A stretch of 47,871 nucleotides of DNA. Source: a virus. Positions 22,406 through 33,005 of this stretch are shown here, piece after piece. The notes beneath the pieces were generated by a model. It did not search any database, was not told the origin of the DNA, and worked only from the letters and a program-made list of their open reading frames with translations. Both the position numbers and the translations under genes were made by a program. Each line of letters starts with the position of its first letter. The stretch's first letter is position 1. The stretch lies in the IMG/VR virus record IMGVR_UViG_3300007734_000707, positions 1-47,871 of that record. The stretch is one strand, 5' to 3'.

Positions 22406-23502
22406 GCTCCAACTCGGCACCCGCAGCGCCCGATTACACCCCAATCGCAAACGCATCCGCCGCCGCATCGGCCGAGAGCGCCGCGCTCGCGCGCGAGCAG
22501 TTCGCATGGGCGAAGCAGACCTACGCCGATAACAAGGGCGTCACAGACAAAGTAGTTGATCGCTTCCTCGAGACGCAGGACAGCAACGACGCTTCGGCGA
22601 AAGCTGATCGTGCTCGCTACGAGAGCATCTACCAGCCGCTTGAAGACAGCCTCGCGAAAGACGCCGACGACTACGCTAATCCCGATCGCAAGGCGCTTGA
22701 GATGGGCCGCGCCGAAGCTTCGGTCGGTCAGAATTTCCAGGCTGCGCGCATCAATGCGCAGCGCGATCTCGAGTCGTTCGGCGTCAATCCCGGAGCCACG
22801 CGCTTTGCGGCGCTCGACATCGGTGCCCGCACGCAGGAGGCCGCTGCCAAGGTTGGCGCTGCCAATCAAGCTGGCCAGCAGGTTGATGCAACCGGCCGCG
22901 CGCTGCGCTCGGAAGCGATCAACGTCGGTCGCGGTTATCCCGGCCAGATCGCGGGCACGTACAACACGGCGAACGGTGCTGGCACCGGCGCGGTGAACTC
23001 AGGTCTTCAGACCGCAGCGAGCGGTGCCTCCACGATGGGCACCGGCGTGGCGTGGAACGGGCAAGCAAACCAGGCCCTGGGTACGTGGGCCGGCGCGCTC
23101 AACACCGGCTTCAACAACGAGACGACCCAGTTCAACGCCAACCAAAAAGCTTCGAGTGGCGTCGGAACGGCTCTCGGCCTCATGGGCGCGTTCCTCGCGG
23201 ACGGCGGTGCTGTAGGCGATGAAACTCCTGGCGGAGCAGTTCCGGCCGGCGCAAGCCCGACGCGCGGCGCTGCTGTTGACGATGTTCCCTCGGCACTCAC
23301 CGTCGGCGAGTTTGTCATGCCGAAGGACACGGTGTCGTGGCTCGGCGAGAAGCACATGTACGGGCTGATCGAGAAGTCCCGAGCGGATCGCGCAGAGGCC
23401 AAGAAGGTCACCGGTGCGGTGCCGAAGGCTCGCCCGATGGCGTCACAACGACCGGCGTTCCAGTCGCGCCCCGGTGCGCTCCCGATCCAGAGGGCTGCGT
23501 AA
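22402..23502 (+). CDS. Internal virion protein (ejection protein)
   Basis: 366 residues from the ATG overlapping the previous stop (ATGA). The N-terminal half is a long helical Ala-rich region (SAESAALAREQFAWAKQTYAD, then QNFQAARINAQRDLESFGV), followed by a Gly/Ala/Asn-rich middle and a C-terminal part with DDVPSALTVGEFVMPKDTVSWLGEKHMYGL. The ADGG-x-V...LTVGEFV-x-P-x-D-x-V element recurs in phage internal proteins. First of three large internal genes before the lysogeny region. Confidence 0.7.
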   Translation: MSSNSAPAAPDYTPIANASAAASAESAALAREQFAWAKQTYADNKGVTDKVVDRFLETQDSNDASAKADRARYESIYQPLEDSLAKDADDYANPDRKALEMGRAEASVGQNFQAARINAQRDLESFGVNPGATRFAALDIGARTQEAAAKVGAANQAGQQVDATGRALRSEAINVGRGYPGQIAGTYNTANGAGTGAVNSGLQTAASGASTMGTGVAWNGQANQALGTWAGALNTGFNNETTQFNANQKASSGVGTALGLMGAFLADGGAVGDETPGGAVPAGASPTRGAAVDDVPSALTVGEFVMPKDTVSWLGEKHMYGLIEKSRADRAEAKKVTGAVPKARPMASQRPAFQSRPGALPIQRAA

Positions 23503-25400
23503 TGGGCTTCGGTCAAGAGATCAAAGACTTCATCTCGGGTTGGCAGGCGGGCGACAAGATCGCCGGCAGCAAAGACGATCGCGAATACAAGCAGCTCCGC
23601 AACCGCATCCTGCGCCAGAAGGCGAGCGACGCTGAAGATCCGGAGATGCAGAAGCTGTCGAAGGACGTCCTGCGCGCGCGCGCCAACCGCTTGAACCGCG
23701 GCTTTCGACCTGTCGACCCGGCCCTTGCCGAGGGCCGGCGCCTGCAAAACAAAATCCGACAGAAGCAGCTCGACCTTCTGGAGAACCCACAGGCTGAGCC
23801 CAACGCCTCCGATGGCGCTGGCGGCTTCACGACGTCTCCGAGCGCCGCCGGTAAGCAGGGTGCCCTGGACGTCGATCCGGAATTTCAGACCTCGGAGCTC
23901 GAGCCCGAGGCTGATACAGCCGGGGATGGCGAGGACGACACGCAGACCACAGCGATGGCGTCGCGCGGCGGGATGATTACCCGGCAGGGTTACTCGGACG
24001 GCGGAGCCGTTGAAGACGAGTCTGCCGACGACGAAGCCGATGAAGCCGACGTCCAGGACGCGACAGAAGCTGACGAAGATGAAGGCGGGGCGCTGCCTAT
24101 CAGCGACACGCCCGCCACACCCGCGCGTCAGGCCCCCAACGCCAAGACGGTGTCTTACAGCCCGGAGGCCGCACACGATGCGGTGAAAGCCGGTACGCAG
24201 TACGCCGCAAAAGAACTAGGCCGTGATGGCGGTAAGGAAGACGGCGCGGTTTCCACTGAGCTGAGCGCAAACGCCAAGAAGGCCGGCTCTCGTGCCTACC
24301 TGAAAGGCGACGGCGCGGCGTCCCACGCAGAGATGCAGGCCGTTGCAAAAGCCATCGACCCCGAAGGGAAGATGAGCGAGAGCGAGCGCACGATGGCGTC
24401 GCTGGCTACGGTCTACGAGTACAATCTCAAGAAGAACAACCCGCAGGGCGCCGATCGCGCCGCGGCGAGCATGGTGCAGTATTATCGGCAGGTCTCCGAC
24501 CGCTACAAGGCGATGAGCGCCGCCGCTGCCGAGCACGGCGATGTCGACGGAGCCATGAAGATGGCCCTGCGCGCGCACGCGAACGTGCCCGACGGCAAGG
24601 ACATGAAGCTCGAGAAGATGGAAGACGGCAAGATCAAGTATTCGATGACCGACGTCCAGACGGGCAAGGTTGTCGAGCAAACGATCGCCACGCCGGAACA
24701 GATCCTCGAGTTCGCGTCGAAGGGCTCGATGCACACGTTTGACGACCTGCTCGTTCGCTCCTCGGCGGATCGCTCGCAGATCAAGAAGGCGGGAAAGACC
24801 GGTAGCCCGACCCTCAAGGCGTCGGATCGCAAGCTGGTCGACGAGGCGATCACCACCGCGTTTGATGACCTGCCGGAGCCGACCAAGACCGCGCTCGACA
24901 AGGATCAGGCCAGCAACATCAAGGGGACCGCGTTCCAGATGCAGGCTGCCAACGCCGGCGCATCACCCGCCGACGCTCTCCGCGCCACAATGGAGATGAC
25001 GCAGGTCGACCCGGCCAACCCCGAGTCCCGCAAGTTTACTACCGTGGGTCCTGTCGACGGCGGCGTGAAGTTCAAGTTGTCGAACGGCCAGACGATGGTC
25101 GTGCCTGACGAGATGATCCCGCGCCTTAAAGCGCAGCGCGACGCCAACGCAAAAGCCGCCAAGACGAAGTTGGAGAAGGCGAAGGCGTCTGGTGACAGAG
25201 CCTCTTCGACAATGGACGCGGCGCTCGATGTCGCCCGCCCAGCGATCGACGCTGTGAAACGCGGAGCTGGTTACTTCCAACCGAGAGAGCCGGCTCCGTA
25301 CGAGAAAGCTGTCTCCGCTCCGTTCACCCTGCCGCGCCGTCAGTCGCTTGATGAGGCTCCCGAGGGAGCGGTTCCAAACCGAGGGCTCGGTGAGCGGTAA
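23502..25400 (+). CDS. Internal virion protein (ejection protein)
   Basis: 632 residues from the ATG overlapping the previous stop (TAATG); the longer in-frame start at 23337 is inside the previous gene and is rejected. The N-terminus is helical (GFGQEIKDFISGWQAGDKIAG) with a basic stretch, then a long acidic region (EDESADDEADEADVQDATEADEDEG) and a helical C-terminal two-thirds (MSESERTMASLATVYEYN, MVQYYRQVSDRYKAMSAAAAEHGDVDGAMKMALRAH). The end is basic and Pro-rich. It fits the second DNA-ejection protein in podovirus-like phages. No catalytic motif was seen. Confidence 0.7.
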   Translation: MGFGQEIKDFISGWQAGDKIAGSKDDREYKQLRNRILRQKASDAEDPEMQKLSKDVLRARANRLNRGFRPVDPALAEGRRLQNKIRQKQLDLLENPQAEPNASDGAGGFTTSPSAAGKQGALDVDPEFQTSELEPEADTAGDGEDDTQTTAMASRGGMITRQGYSDGGAVEDESADDEADEADVQDATEADEDEGGALPISDTPATPARQAPNAKTVSYSPEAAHDAVKAGTQYAAKELGRDGGKEDGAVSTELSANAKKAGSRAYLKGDGAASHAEMQAVAKAIDPEGKMSESERTMASLATVYEYNLKKNNPQGADRAAASMVQYYRQVSDRYKAMSAAAAEHGDVDGAMKMALRAHANVPDGKDMKLEKMEDGKIKYSMTDVQTGKVVEQTIATPEQILEFASKGSMHTFDDLLVRSSADRSQIKKAGKTGSPTLKASDRKLVDEAITTAFDDLPEPTKTALDKDQASNIKGTAFQMQAANAGASPADALRATMEMTQVDPANPESRKFTTVGPVDGGVKFKLSNGQTMVVPDEMIPRLKAQRDANAKAAKTKLEKAKASGDRASSTMDAALDVARPAIDAVKRGAGYFQPREPAPYEKAVSAPFTLPRRQSLDEAPEGAVPNRGLGER

Positions 25401-28400
25401 ATGGCCGAATTTAAAGACCCCTTCGCTGACTACGCCGCGCCAGCGACGGTTACGTCGTCGAAAAACGACGCCTTCGGCTCGCAGCCCGCTGCCGGTGAGA
25501 AGCCATACAGCTATGGCGACACGTCAGACGAAGACAAATCCGGCGATACTTGGAAGGCCGTTAAGTCTGGCGTTCAGTCCGGCGTTGTAGGGCCTGCGCT
25601 TGCCGGCGGCCGGTATCTCGCTGAGCGCAACGGCGCCACAAACCTCACGACGATCTTCAAGAACCTCGGTATTTCCTCGGACGAATACGCCCAGGAAAAC
25701 ATCGACGAGATGAGCCCCGCCGCCCGAAAGGCGATGACGGCGACTGTCACCAGCCCAGAGTTCTGGGAGCACCCCCTTCGCGCAGCTAGATTGAAGGCTG
25801 CGAATATGTCGCCCGGTCTTGCGGCAACGCTGGTGCCAGCCACCATTATGGGTGGCCCTGTCGGCGCGACCTTGATGGCTGGCGTCGCCAATGGCGCGCT
25901 CAGCGCCGGCGCGGCAACCCAGGAAATCTACAAGAAGATCGACGAGACGTCGGACGAGGACCTGCGAAAACAAGTGCCGTTCTACGATGGCCTGCGCGAC
26001 CTCGGCATGGACGAGAAGTCCGCGCGAGAGAAGTTCAACCAGACGACGCAGGGCGAGACGCCGCTCTTCAACCTTTTGATCGGCACTGGCGCTGGTGTCC
26101 TCGGACCGGTGGCCGGCGCAGCGCGCGTCCTAAAGGGCGGAGCTGGTGTCATTGGAGCCGCGGAGCGCGGCGTCATGGGGCGCGCCGCTGTAGGCGCCAC
26201 CGAAGGCGCTGGCGTCAACGCCGTGCAGGGCGGAGCGCAGAACGTTTCAGTCCAAGACGCGCTCATGGACGCTGGCCTTCAGAAGAAATTCGACGCGTCT
26301 TCGCTGGGCAACGCCCTGGTCGAGCAGATGGCTGTCGGCGCGATCATCGGCGGTGGCGCTGGTGCCGCGACGTCGCGCAAGGGACCTCAGCTCGCTCCGA
26401 AGACTGAACCTCAGCTCGCTCCGAAGGTGGAGCCTGTTCGCGCGGAAACGAAAAAGGTCGAAGTTGTTCAAGCCGGCGCGCCGAACGCGGACGAAGCCGC
26501 GGCCTTGGCTGCGAGCCAAACCCCCAAGGTTGAGCTACCGAAGGCGCCCGACGTTACGCCGCAAGAGATCGTGCCGGCGGCAGAGCGCACCCTGACGCCA
26601 GACGTTGCGGCCGCATCCGATCGTCTTTCGGCTGATCCGGTTACCCGCGAGGTAATTCCGGAGGATTTGCCACCTGCCCGCCCTGTGGATAACTCAGTTC
26701 CAGAGACTGTGGAAGCTGCGTCCGATCGCGTGGCGGGCGAACCGCGTGCTCCGCGCGTGCTCGATGCGCAGGATGACGCCGCTAAAGAAGTGCGCCGCCA
26801 GGCGAGAGAAGTCCAAGACACGGCAACCCCGCAGCTTGCTGAAAAGCCGGAGAGCACTGGCAAAAACTGGACCAAGGCTCAGCTCGCCAAGCGTGAGAAA
26901 GACGCCGCCGCTGCGAAGCAAATCTTCGACGAAGAGGGCGCCATCGACGGGACGATCCCGAAGACGGTCGACGAACGCACAGCCCTGCGCGATCGCGTCA
27001 CGCGCATCGTCGAGCGCGCCGAAGAGGCCGGCATCAGCCTGAAGTCGATCAAGGCGTACGACACGACCGCCGATCACATGGTCTACCTGCGCGAAGCCGC
27101 AGACCTGAAGAAGACGCTCGACAAAAAAGGCGCACCGCCGATCACGCGCGACCAGCATATTGCGTCGTTCCTCGGGCGCGAGCGTGCGGCCAAGGCCGGC
27201 GACTTCTCGATCATGCGTGCCGAACGCAAGGCCGAAGGCGAGCTGGCGAAGCGCAAGAACCAGGGCGACGTCGAACAGACGGCGGCACCGACGAAAGAAG
27301 CGCCGGCCGTGCTCCGCATGGACAAGGATCTAGCCTCGCAAGAGACGGAGCTCTCGCTGGCGACGCCTGAGAAAGACGCCGTCGTCGTGGGCCCGGCCGT
27401 GAAATCCCGCACTGGCACCGTGCGCGGTGTCGATGCGCCGACCGAGAAGGGCCCGATCCAGTTCAAGAACGGCTCTGATCGCGCTGTCGCTGCGTCCGAG
27501 GTGAAGAAGATCGAGGTCACCCCCGAGCGTGAGCGTGAAGCTCTCGCCGCGATGGACCGGTTGATGGCCAAGGACAAGTTCCCGAACCCGAAGGTCACTC
27601 CAAAAATCACTCCGAAGGTTGCCGCCATCAAGGAGCGCACCGACGGCCGTCGCCTGGCATCCGACTGGCGTAGCAACAACCACGAAGACGGCGTCGAAAT
27701 TCGTCGGCGCATGAGCGAGGTGCCTGACGCTGATGGTGTGGCCCGCGTTAAGACGTGGGTTGGCGAGCGCACGAACCTCACCAAGCGCGTCATCGAGGAG
27801 AAGGTTCAGCCGTTCTACGACCGATACATGTTTATGGCCAAGCAAGAGATCGCGTTTGAGCGATGGAGGGCTGAGGACAAAGCCGCTGACGCTGCCCCGA
27901 AAGTCACGCCCAAGGTTGCCGCCATCAAGGAGCGCGTAGCTGCGGCCGCAAAGGCAGTCGAGAAGAAACCGACCGAAGCGCAGATCGAGGCTGGCAACTA
28001 TCCGAAGGGCCATGTCTCGATGCACGGCCTCGACATTGCCATTGAGACGCCGCGCGGCGGCGCGCGCAGCGGAACGGGCGCCGACGGGAAGCCGTGGTCT
28101 GTGAAGATGGCGGACCACTACGGCTACATCAAGCGAACGAAGGGCGCCGACGGCGACCATGTCGACGTCTACATCGGAAAGCACCCCGAGTCGAAGCTCG
28201 TGTTCCTGATCGACCAGAACGATCACAAGACGCAGAAGTTCGACGAGCACAAGGCCATGCTCGGCTTCAAGGACGCCACCCAGGCGATGGAAGCCTACGA
28301 GAAGGCGTTCTCGGACGGTAAGGGATTTGACCGCATCGGCCTCATCAAGCCGATGACGATGGACGAGTTCAAGGCGTGGCTCGAACACGGCAACACGACG

Positions 28401-31400
28401 AAGCCCGCTGCCTCAATCAAGCAAAGTGTCCTCGCCCGCGCGAAGGACAACCTCGAAGATATTTTCTTCCACGAGGAGAATATCAAGCCGATCTACACGA
28501 CAACCGGCGATGAAGTCCTCAAGGGCCTGAAGCTGGATCATCTTGATGGCCCGGCGAAGGCCCTGCAGCCGTTCCTCATGGGGCGGATGGGGGAGCTGGC
28601 ACGCGAGACCAAATTCCATATCGTATCAAATGAAGAGATGGCGAAGTTCGTCGGCCACAACCGGGAGCGAAAAGGCGAAGCGCCCTATGGCATGTTCGTC
28701 CCAGACGACAACCCGGCGCATGACTACATCGCGCTGAACATCGACCGGCTCGGAAGCTCAGAACAGGCGATGCATACGGTCGTGCATGAGGTCGTCCACA
28801 AGGCGACAATGCGCGGTATCCACTACAACGAGGATCACCGGGCGATGATCCGCTCGCTCATGATCGAGGCGGAGAGCGCGATCGTGCAGCGGCACGACGG
28901 CGCCATGCCTAAGTGGGCCGCTTACGCCATGAAGGACGAGCACGAGTTCATCGCGGAAGCGTTCTCGAACGAGGCGTTTCAGCAGCTCCTATCGGAGCTC
29001 CCGCTCAGCGCATACAACGCGGAGCGTATCGGTCTTGGCAAAGCTTCCAAGCCGACGATGTGGGACTACTTCGTGGCGAGCGTGCGCAAGATCCTGCGTG
29101 GACTCGGCGTACCAGAGGGCTCGTTCTCCCAGCTCGAGGGCATCCTTCGCGTTGGCGAGAGCATCATCGAGGGTCGGCCGGCGCGATGGACTAGCTCGAT
29201 GAACCCGGAGAATGTGCGTCCAGCGCCGCGCAGATTAAAAATGGAGCCCGCTGCCTTGGATCCTGGAGCGGTCAAAGAACGCATCAGTGACCTCCGTACG
29301 GGCTCGTCCGGAAGGCTCCGAGGCATAAAAGACAAGCTTTCGTCCACAATCATGCTTGGCAACCGAGCGGAGCACTTTCTCCCCGGTGCCGAGAAAGTCG
29401 TCGAATTGCGCTCCATGATGGAGCGGGAGAAGACCCGCATCCTTCAGAATGAGGGCGGCCAGGAGATCGCGCGCGACATCGCGGCGTACGAGCGCGAGCG
29501 TGGCGCGGCTGAGTTCCAGAAGCTGGCGGAGGTTGGCTTCGACGCCTCGAACGCCAACGTGAACCTGGGCGGCGGCAAGAACGATCATCTCGGCAAGGAC
29601 TCGACCAAGGGGTGGCAGGCGAAGGCCAGGCTCCCCGAGTTGGAGAAGCGGTTCAATGCTCTGCCGGCCGAGGGCAAAGAACTCCTCACGCGCACCGTTG
29701 CGTTCTTCAAGAAGCTCCAGAACGACATCGCCCTGCAGGACATCAAGAACATCCTGAAGGTGGCGGGGGTCGACGAGGCGGGCTTGGCCGAGCGCATCCA
29801 CCGCGACGGCATGACTGACGCCGACCAGGCGAAGTTCAAGACGAACACGGTCGTCAACGCGCTGAACGAGGCCCACGCCGTCAAGCAGCTCGACGGCTGG
29901 TATCTGCCGTTCCGGCGCTACGGCGAGCACGTCGTCAATTCGTATCACGAGGTTAAGGCGCCGACCGGCGCTCACCTCATCGGCAAGGACACGGTCCAGT
30001 TCCAGAACTCCAGCGACGCCGCTGCGCGCCGAGAGGCCCAGAAGTATGTCGAGGGCCACGACCTGCGGCACGTCGACACGAAGAAGGTCTGGGTCGACAA
30101 GAACGATCCGACGAAGGCCATTGAGGCAGAACACGTTGACGCGATCCCCGCGTACCGCGTCACCATGCAGCACCAGACCACGGAGTTCTTTGACAGCGAG
30201 GCGATGGCGCGCCGGGTCCAAGAAGACCTCGTGAAGAACGCCCCCAAGTACGGCGTCACGCAGGTCGATGGCGTCCGCAAACGAAGCGACTTCGTCTCGC
30301 AGTCGGGTGACTCGCTCAGCGGGCAAATGCACACGGTCATGTCGGCGCTCGAGAAGCAGACGCGCTTCAAGGCTATGTCGTCCGAAGAGCAGGCCGCCGT
30401 GCGCCAGACGATCAACGAGGCGTCGGTTCGCGTCCTCGGATCAACCCGCCTGCAGAGCACGTTCCAGCAGCGGCGCAACGTCGCCGGCTACTCCGAGGAT
30501 CTCGGTCGCGTTACGGCGGATTACGCACGCGCGGCAACGGGTTACCTGGCGAAGCTGCGGTTCCAGCCGCGCATCGACGAGGCGTTCGGCGAGCTCCACA
30601 AGTACAACGACGAGCACAAATACGAGAGCTCGGATCGCACTATTCGCCGCGACGAGCTGGTCAGCGAGCTGCGCCGGCGCATCTACGAGCAGGCCCCGAC
30701 AGACGCTCAGAGCACGATGGGCCACGTCACGCGCCGCCTGCTGCAGATCTCGCGCCTCGATAAGCTCGCGGGCGTGAGCTTCCACGTCATCAACTCGCAG
30801 GAGCCGTGGACGACTTCGCTGCCAGTGATTGGCGGCCGACACGGGTTTGTCTCGGCCGCGCGCACGCTGGGCGAGGCGTACAACATCATTGGCGCCCGCG
30901 CCGGCATCACGGCTGGCATCAGGGACACCGGCCGCGCGTTCATGAAGGACAACGGCTTCGCTGACTACTTGGCGATGTTCAAGGACTCGATCTCGACGTC
31001 TCCGATGGTCGGAGGGAAGAAGGCCGAGCGCCTCAAGAGCGTCCTCGACTACATGGACAACCGCGGCATCTTCAACGACGACGCGATTTTCGAGGTTGGG
31101 CGCTACGCCGATCCGACGAAGGGCGCGGTGATGCGCGCGCTCGATCGCGCAGATCTCATGGCGAACCAAGTCGGCAACGCCGTCGAGAAGATCAACCGCA
31201 CGGTGACCGGCCTGACGGCGTACGAGCTCGAGTTCAAGAAGAATGGCGGCAACCACGAAGCCGCGATGCACTACGCCTACGAGGTCACCCACGACACGAT
31301 GGGCGACTACTCGAGCTGGAACAGCTCGCCGTATTTTAAGTCGAACGCCGGGATGCTGGCGCTCCAATTCAAGAAGTTCGCCCACAAGACGTATTACCTG

Positions 31401-33005
31401 CTGGGTAACACCCTGCGCGGAACGCTCAAGGGCGACCCGGAAGCGGCCAAACAGTTCATCGGGCTGATGGTGACGCACGCCACTGTGGCGGGCGCGCTCG
31501 GCCTGCCGATCGAGCCGTTCAAGGTGGCGCTGCTCGCGGCGAACGCGATGGGGGTCACGGGCTTCACGTATCAGGATTTCGAGATGATGGTCCGCGTTAA
31601 GGCGGCGGAGGTCCTGGGCCAAAAAGGTGGCGAGATGTTCTCGCATGGCCTCACGCGTGGTCTCGGCGTCGAGACCTCGGCTCGTCAGGGGCTGGACAGC
31701 CTCATGACGTTTGGGTCGCCTTCAGATCCGTCGAAGGTGAAGGACCTGAAGGCGTGGCTGTTCGACACCGTCGCGGGCGCTCCCGCCGGCTGGCTGCTCG
31801 ACCAGATCAAGTCCGCGCAGGCGCTGAGCAAGGGCGACTTCGCGAAGGCCGCGGAGCTCTCCGTGCCGATCAAGGGGTTCACGGACGCTTGGAAGGCAGT
31901 CACCGGGCTCGACCCGAAGCTGGACGCAAAGGGCCGGACGATCCGCGCCGGCTACACGCCGTATGAGGCGGGAGTCCGCGCGCTCGGGTTCACGCCGGCG
32001 ACAGAGGCAGAGAACTTCGAGCAGCGCGCCATGTTCTCGAGCGCCAGCAAGCAGCTCGGCGATGCGCGCGCGAAGCTCATCAACGACTGGGTGATTGCGA
32101 AGCCGGCCGACAAAGGCGCGGCGCTCAAGGCCGCGCAGGAGTGGAGCAAAGACCAGCCTGCCAACGTGAAGATCATGCCGAAGGACCTTCTGTCCGCTGC
32201 CAAGCGCCGCGCCAGCGAGCCCGAGGGCATCCGCGCGACGAAGCGCAACAAGCACATTCTCGAGAAGCTGACGCCGGTCTACGGCGGAAAAGAACACGAC
32301 GAGGCCGACGGCAACAGCATCGGCGCTACGGGCGATATGTCGCGCTGGCCGACGAACGAAGACGCCGACCTGAGCTGGAAAAACGACATGCGTTACGGGA
32401 CGACTGCTGCTGGCGCGTTTGAGCCGGGGTCCCCGATGAACACCATCCAATCACCGGCGGCAGCGTACCGCGGTGAGGAGTCTCCGACGCAGACCCCCAT
32501 CGACCGGGAGACCGCGTACCAGCTCCATAAGGCTTGGATCGGGGCGCAGAGAAGCTCCGTGTCGTCCTTGGGGTTCGACCCACGGAACGTCGCGAGCTGG
32601 CGGAAGGACGTCGCTCTGGTTGAGGGAGACACCACCGAAATCAGAGGCTTCTACACCAAGGGCCGTCCTGGCGGTGGGTCTATGAACGACTACATGGCCT
32701 ACAATCGTTCCTCGGAAACCACGCCAGTTCACGAGTCGATGCACCGCGGGATCCAGATGCTGCGCGCGGCCGGCAAGCTACCGGACTTCGTCGGGGACAA
32801 TGTCTCAGTCAACGGGCGGACGCTACCTAGGGCGTTCACCGAGGAGGCAGTCGTGCGGGCGCTGATGATGCGTCATTTCGGCAACGCAGAAAGCAATCCG
32901 AAACAGATGCGCGACGCCAAGGAGGTCCCCGACACATTGCTCGATGCAGTCGAGAGCGCCGGTGCGCAGCTTATCTCCAAGAAGAGCCCTCGCGGGCCTC
33001 GGTAA
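25401..33005 (+). CDS. Giant polyvalent internal virion protein with pyrophosphatase-like and zincin-like modules
   Basis: 2534 residues, the largest gene. Expected to be ejected with DNA. Modules seen: an N-terminal helical region with hydrophobic Gly/Ala segments (about 130-330); a Pro/Lys linker with repeats; a module at about 865-990 (GNYPKGHVSMHGLDIAIE, then YGYIKRTKGADGDHVDVYIG) that matches the InPase-type domain of large polyvalent phage proteins; a zincin-like HEVVH at 1129-1133; long helical regions; and a second HESMH at 2444-2448. A polyprotein-like array of this sort is typical of polyvalent proteins that protect or process incoming DNA. No polymerase or methylase motif was found. 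Three palindrome-like copies fall inside or at its end. Confidence 0.8.
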   Translation: MAEFKDPFADYAAPATVTSSKNDAFGSQPAAGEKPYSYGDTSDEDKSGDTWKAVKSGVQSGVVGPALAGGRYLAERNGATNLTTIFKNLGISSDEYAQENIDEMSPAARKAMTATVTSPEFWEHPLRAARLKAANMSPGLAATLVPATIMGGPVGATLMAGVANGALSAGAATQEIYKKIDETSDEDLRKQVPFYDGLRDLGMDEKSAREKFNQTTQGETPLFNLLIGTGAGVLGPVAGAARVLKGGAGVIGAAERGVMGRAAVGATEGAGVNAVQGGAQNVSVQDALMDAGLQKKFDASSLGNALVEQMAVGAIIGGGAGAATSRKGPQLAPKTEPQLAPKVEPVRAETKKVEVVQAGAPNADEAAALAASQTPKVELPKAPDVTPQEIVPAAERTLTPDVAAASDRLSADPVTREVIPEDLPPARPVDNSVPETVEAASDRVAGEPRAPRVLDAQDDAAKEVRRQAREVQDTATPQLAEKPESTGKNWTKAQLAKREKDAAAAKQIFDEEGAIDGTIPKTVDERTALRDRVTRIVERAEEAGISLKSIKAYDTTADHMVYLREAADLKKTLDKKGAPPITRDQHIASFLGRERAAKAGDFSIMRAERKAEGELAKRKNQGDVEQTAAPTKEAPAVLRMDKDLASQETELSLATPEKDAVVVGPAVKSRTGTVRGVDAPTEKGPIQFKNGSDRAVAASEVKKIEVTPEREREALAAMDRLMAKDKFPNPKVTPKITPKVAAIKERTDGRRLASDWRSNNHEDGVEIRRRMSEVPDADGVARVKTWVGERTNLTKRVIEEKVQPFYDRYMFMAKQEIAFERWRAEDKAADAAPKVTPKVAAIKERVAAAAKAVEKKPTEAQIEAGNYPKGHVSMHGLDIAIETPRGGARSGTGADGKPWSVKMADHYGYIKRTKGADGDHVDVYIGKHPESKLVFLIDQNDHKTQKFDEHKAMLGFKDATQAMEAYEKAFSDGKGFDRIGLIKPMTMDEFKAWLEHGNTTKPAASIKQSVLARAKDNLEDIFFHEENIKPIYTTTGDEVLKGLKLDHLDGPAKALQPFLMGRMGELARETKFHIVSNEEMAKFVGHNRERKGEAPYGMFVPDDNPAHDYIALNIDRLGSSEQAMHTVVHEVVHKATMRGIHYNEDHRAMIRSLMIEAESAIVQRHDGAMPKWAAYAMKDEHEFIAEAFSNEAFQQLLSELPLSAYNAERIGLGKASKPTMWDYFVASVRKILRGLGVPEGSFSQLEGILRVGESIIEGRPARWTSSMNPENVRPAPRRLKMEPAALDPGAVKERISDLRTGSSGRLRGIKDKLSSTIMLGNRAEHFLPGAEKVVELRSMMEREKTRILQNEGGQEIARDIAAYERERGAAEFQKLAEVGFDASNANVNLGGGKNDHLGKDSTKGWQAKARLPELEKRFNALPAEGKELLTRTVAFFKKLQNDIALQDIKNILKVAGVDEAGLAERIHRDGMTDADQAKFKTNTVVNALNEAHAVKQLDGWYLPFRRYGEHVVNSYHEVKAPTGAHLIGKDTVQFQNSSDAAARREAQKYVEGHDLRHVDTKKVWVDKNDPTKAIEAEHVDAIPAYRVTMQHQTTEFFDSEAMARRVQEDLVKNAPKYGVTQVDGVRKRSDFVSQSGDSLSGQMHTVMSALEKQTRFKAMSSEEQAAVRQTINEASVRVLGSTRLQSTFQQRRNVAGYSEDLGRVTADYARAATGYLAKLRFQPRIDEAFGELHKYNDEHKYESSDRTIRRDELVSELRRRIYEQAPTDAQSTMGHVTRRLLQISRLDKLAGVSFHVINSQEPWTTSLPVIGGRHGFVSAARTLGEAYNIIGARAGITAGIRDTGRAFMKDNGFADYLAMFKDSISTSPMVGGKKAERLKSVLDYMDNRGIFNDDAIFEVGRYADPTKGAVMRALDRADLMANQVGNAVEKINRTVTGLTAYELEFKKNGGNHEAAMHYAYEVTHDTMGDYSSWNSSPYFKSNAGMLALQFKKFAHKTYYLLGNTLRGTLKGDPEAAKQFIGLMVTHATVAGALGLPIEPFKVALLAANAMGVTGFTYQDFEMMVRVKAAEVLGQKGGEMFSHGLTRGLGVETSARQGLDSLMTFGSPSDPSKVKDLKAWLFDTVAGAPAGWLLDQIKSAQALSKGDFAKAAELSVPIKGFTDAWKAVTGLDPKLDAKGRTIRAGYTPYEAGVRALGFTPATEAENFEQRAMFSSASKQLGDARAKLINDWVIAKPADKGAALKAAQEWSKDQPANVKIMPKDLLSAAKRRASEPEGIRATKRNKHILEKLTPVYGGKEHDEADGNSIGATGDMSRWPTNEDADLSWKNDMRYGTTAAGAFEPGSPMNTIQSPAAAYRGEESPTQTPIDRETAYQLHKAWIGAQRSSVSSLGFDPRNVASWRKDVALVEGDTTEIRGFYTKGRPGGGSMNDYMAYNRSSETTPVHESMHRGIQMLRAAGKLPDFVGDNVSVNGRTLPRAFTEEAVVRALMMRHFGNAESNPKQMRDAKEVPDTLLDAVESAGAQLISKKSPRGPR
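26385..26426 (+). repeat. 24-bp tandem repeat in the polyvalent protein linker
   Basis: CCTCAGCTCGCTCCGAAG occurs at about 26385 and 26409. It encodes PQLAPK within a Pro/Lys linker. Confidence 0.75.
26640..26656. repeat. Dispersed palindrome, one mismatch
   Basis: GTTACCCGCGAGGTAAT. In the linker region of the polyvalent protein gene. Confidence 0.7.
27615..27935 (+). repeat. Spaced direct repeat (KVAAIKER) in the polyvalent protein
   Basis: AAGGTTGCCGCCATCAAGGA followed by GCG occurs at about 27615-27637 and again at about 27912-27934. Both encode TPKVAAIKER at the ends of a segment, suggesting duplication of a boundary motif that joins modules. Confidence 0.75.
31393..31409. repeat. Dispersed palindrome, one mismatch
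   Basis: ATTACCTGCTGGGTAAC. In the polyvalent protein gene. Confidence 0.7.

Noticed and set aside
23976-23993. Degenerate ATTACC-CGGCAG-GGTTAC in the 23502 gene
   Set aside because: Two mismatches and inside a gene with no other support; kept out of the count.
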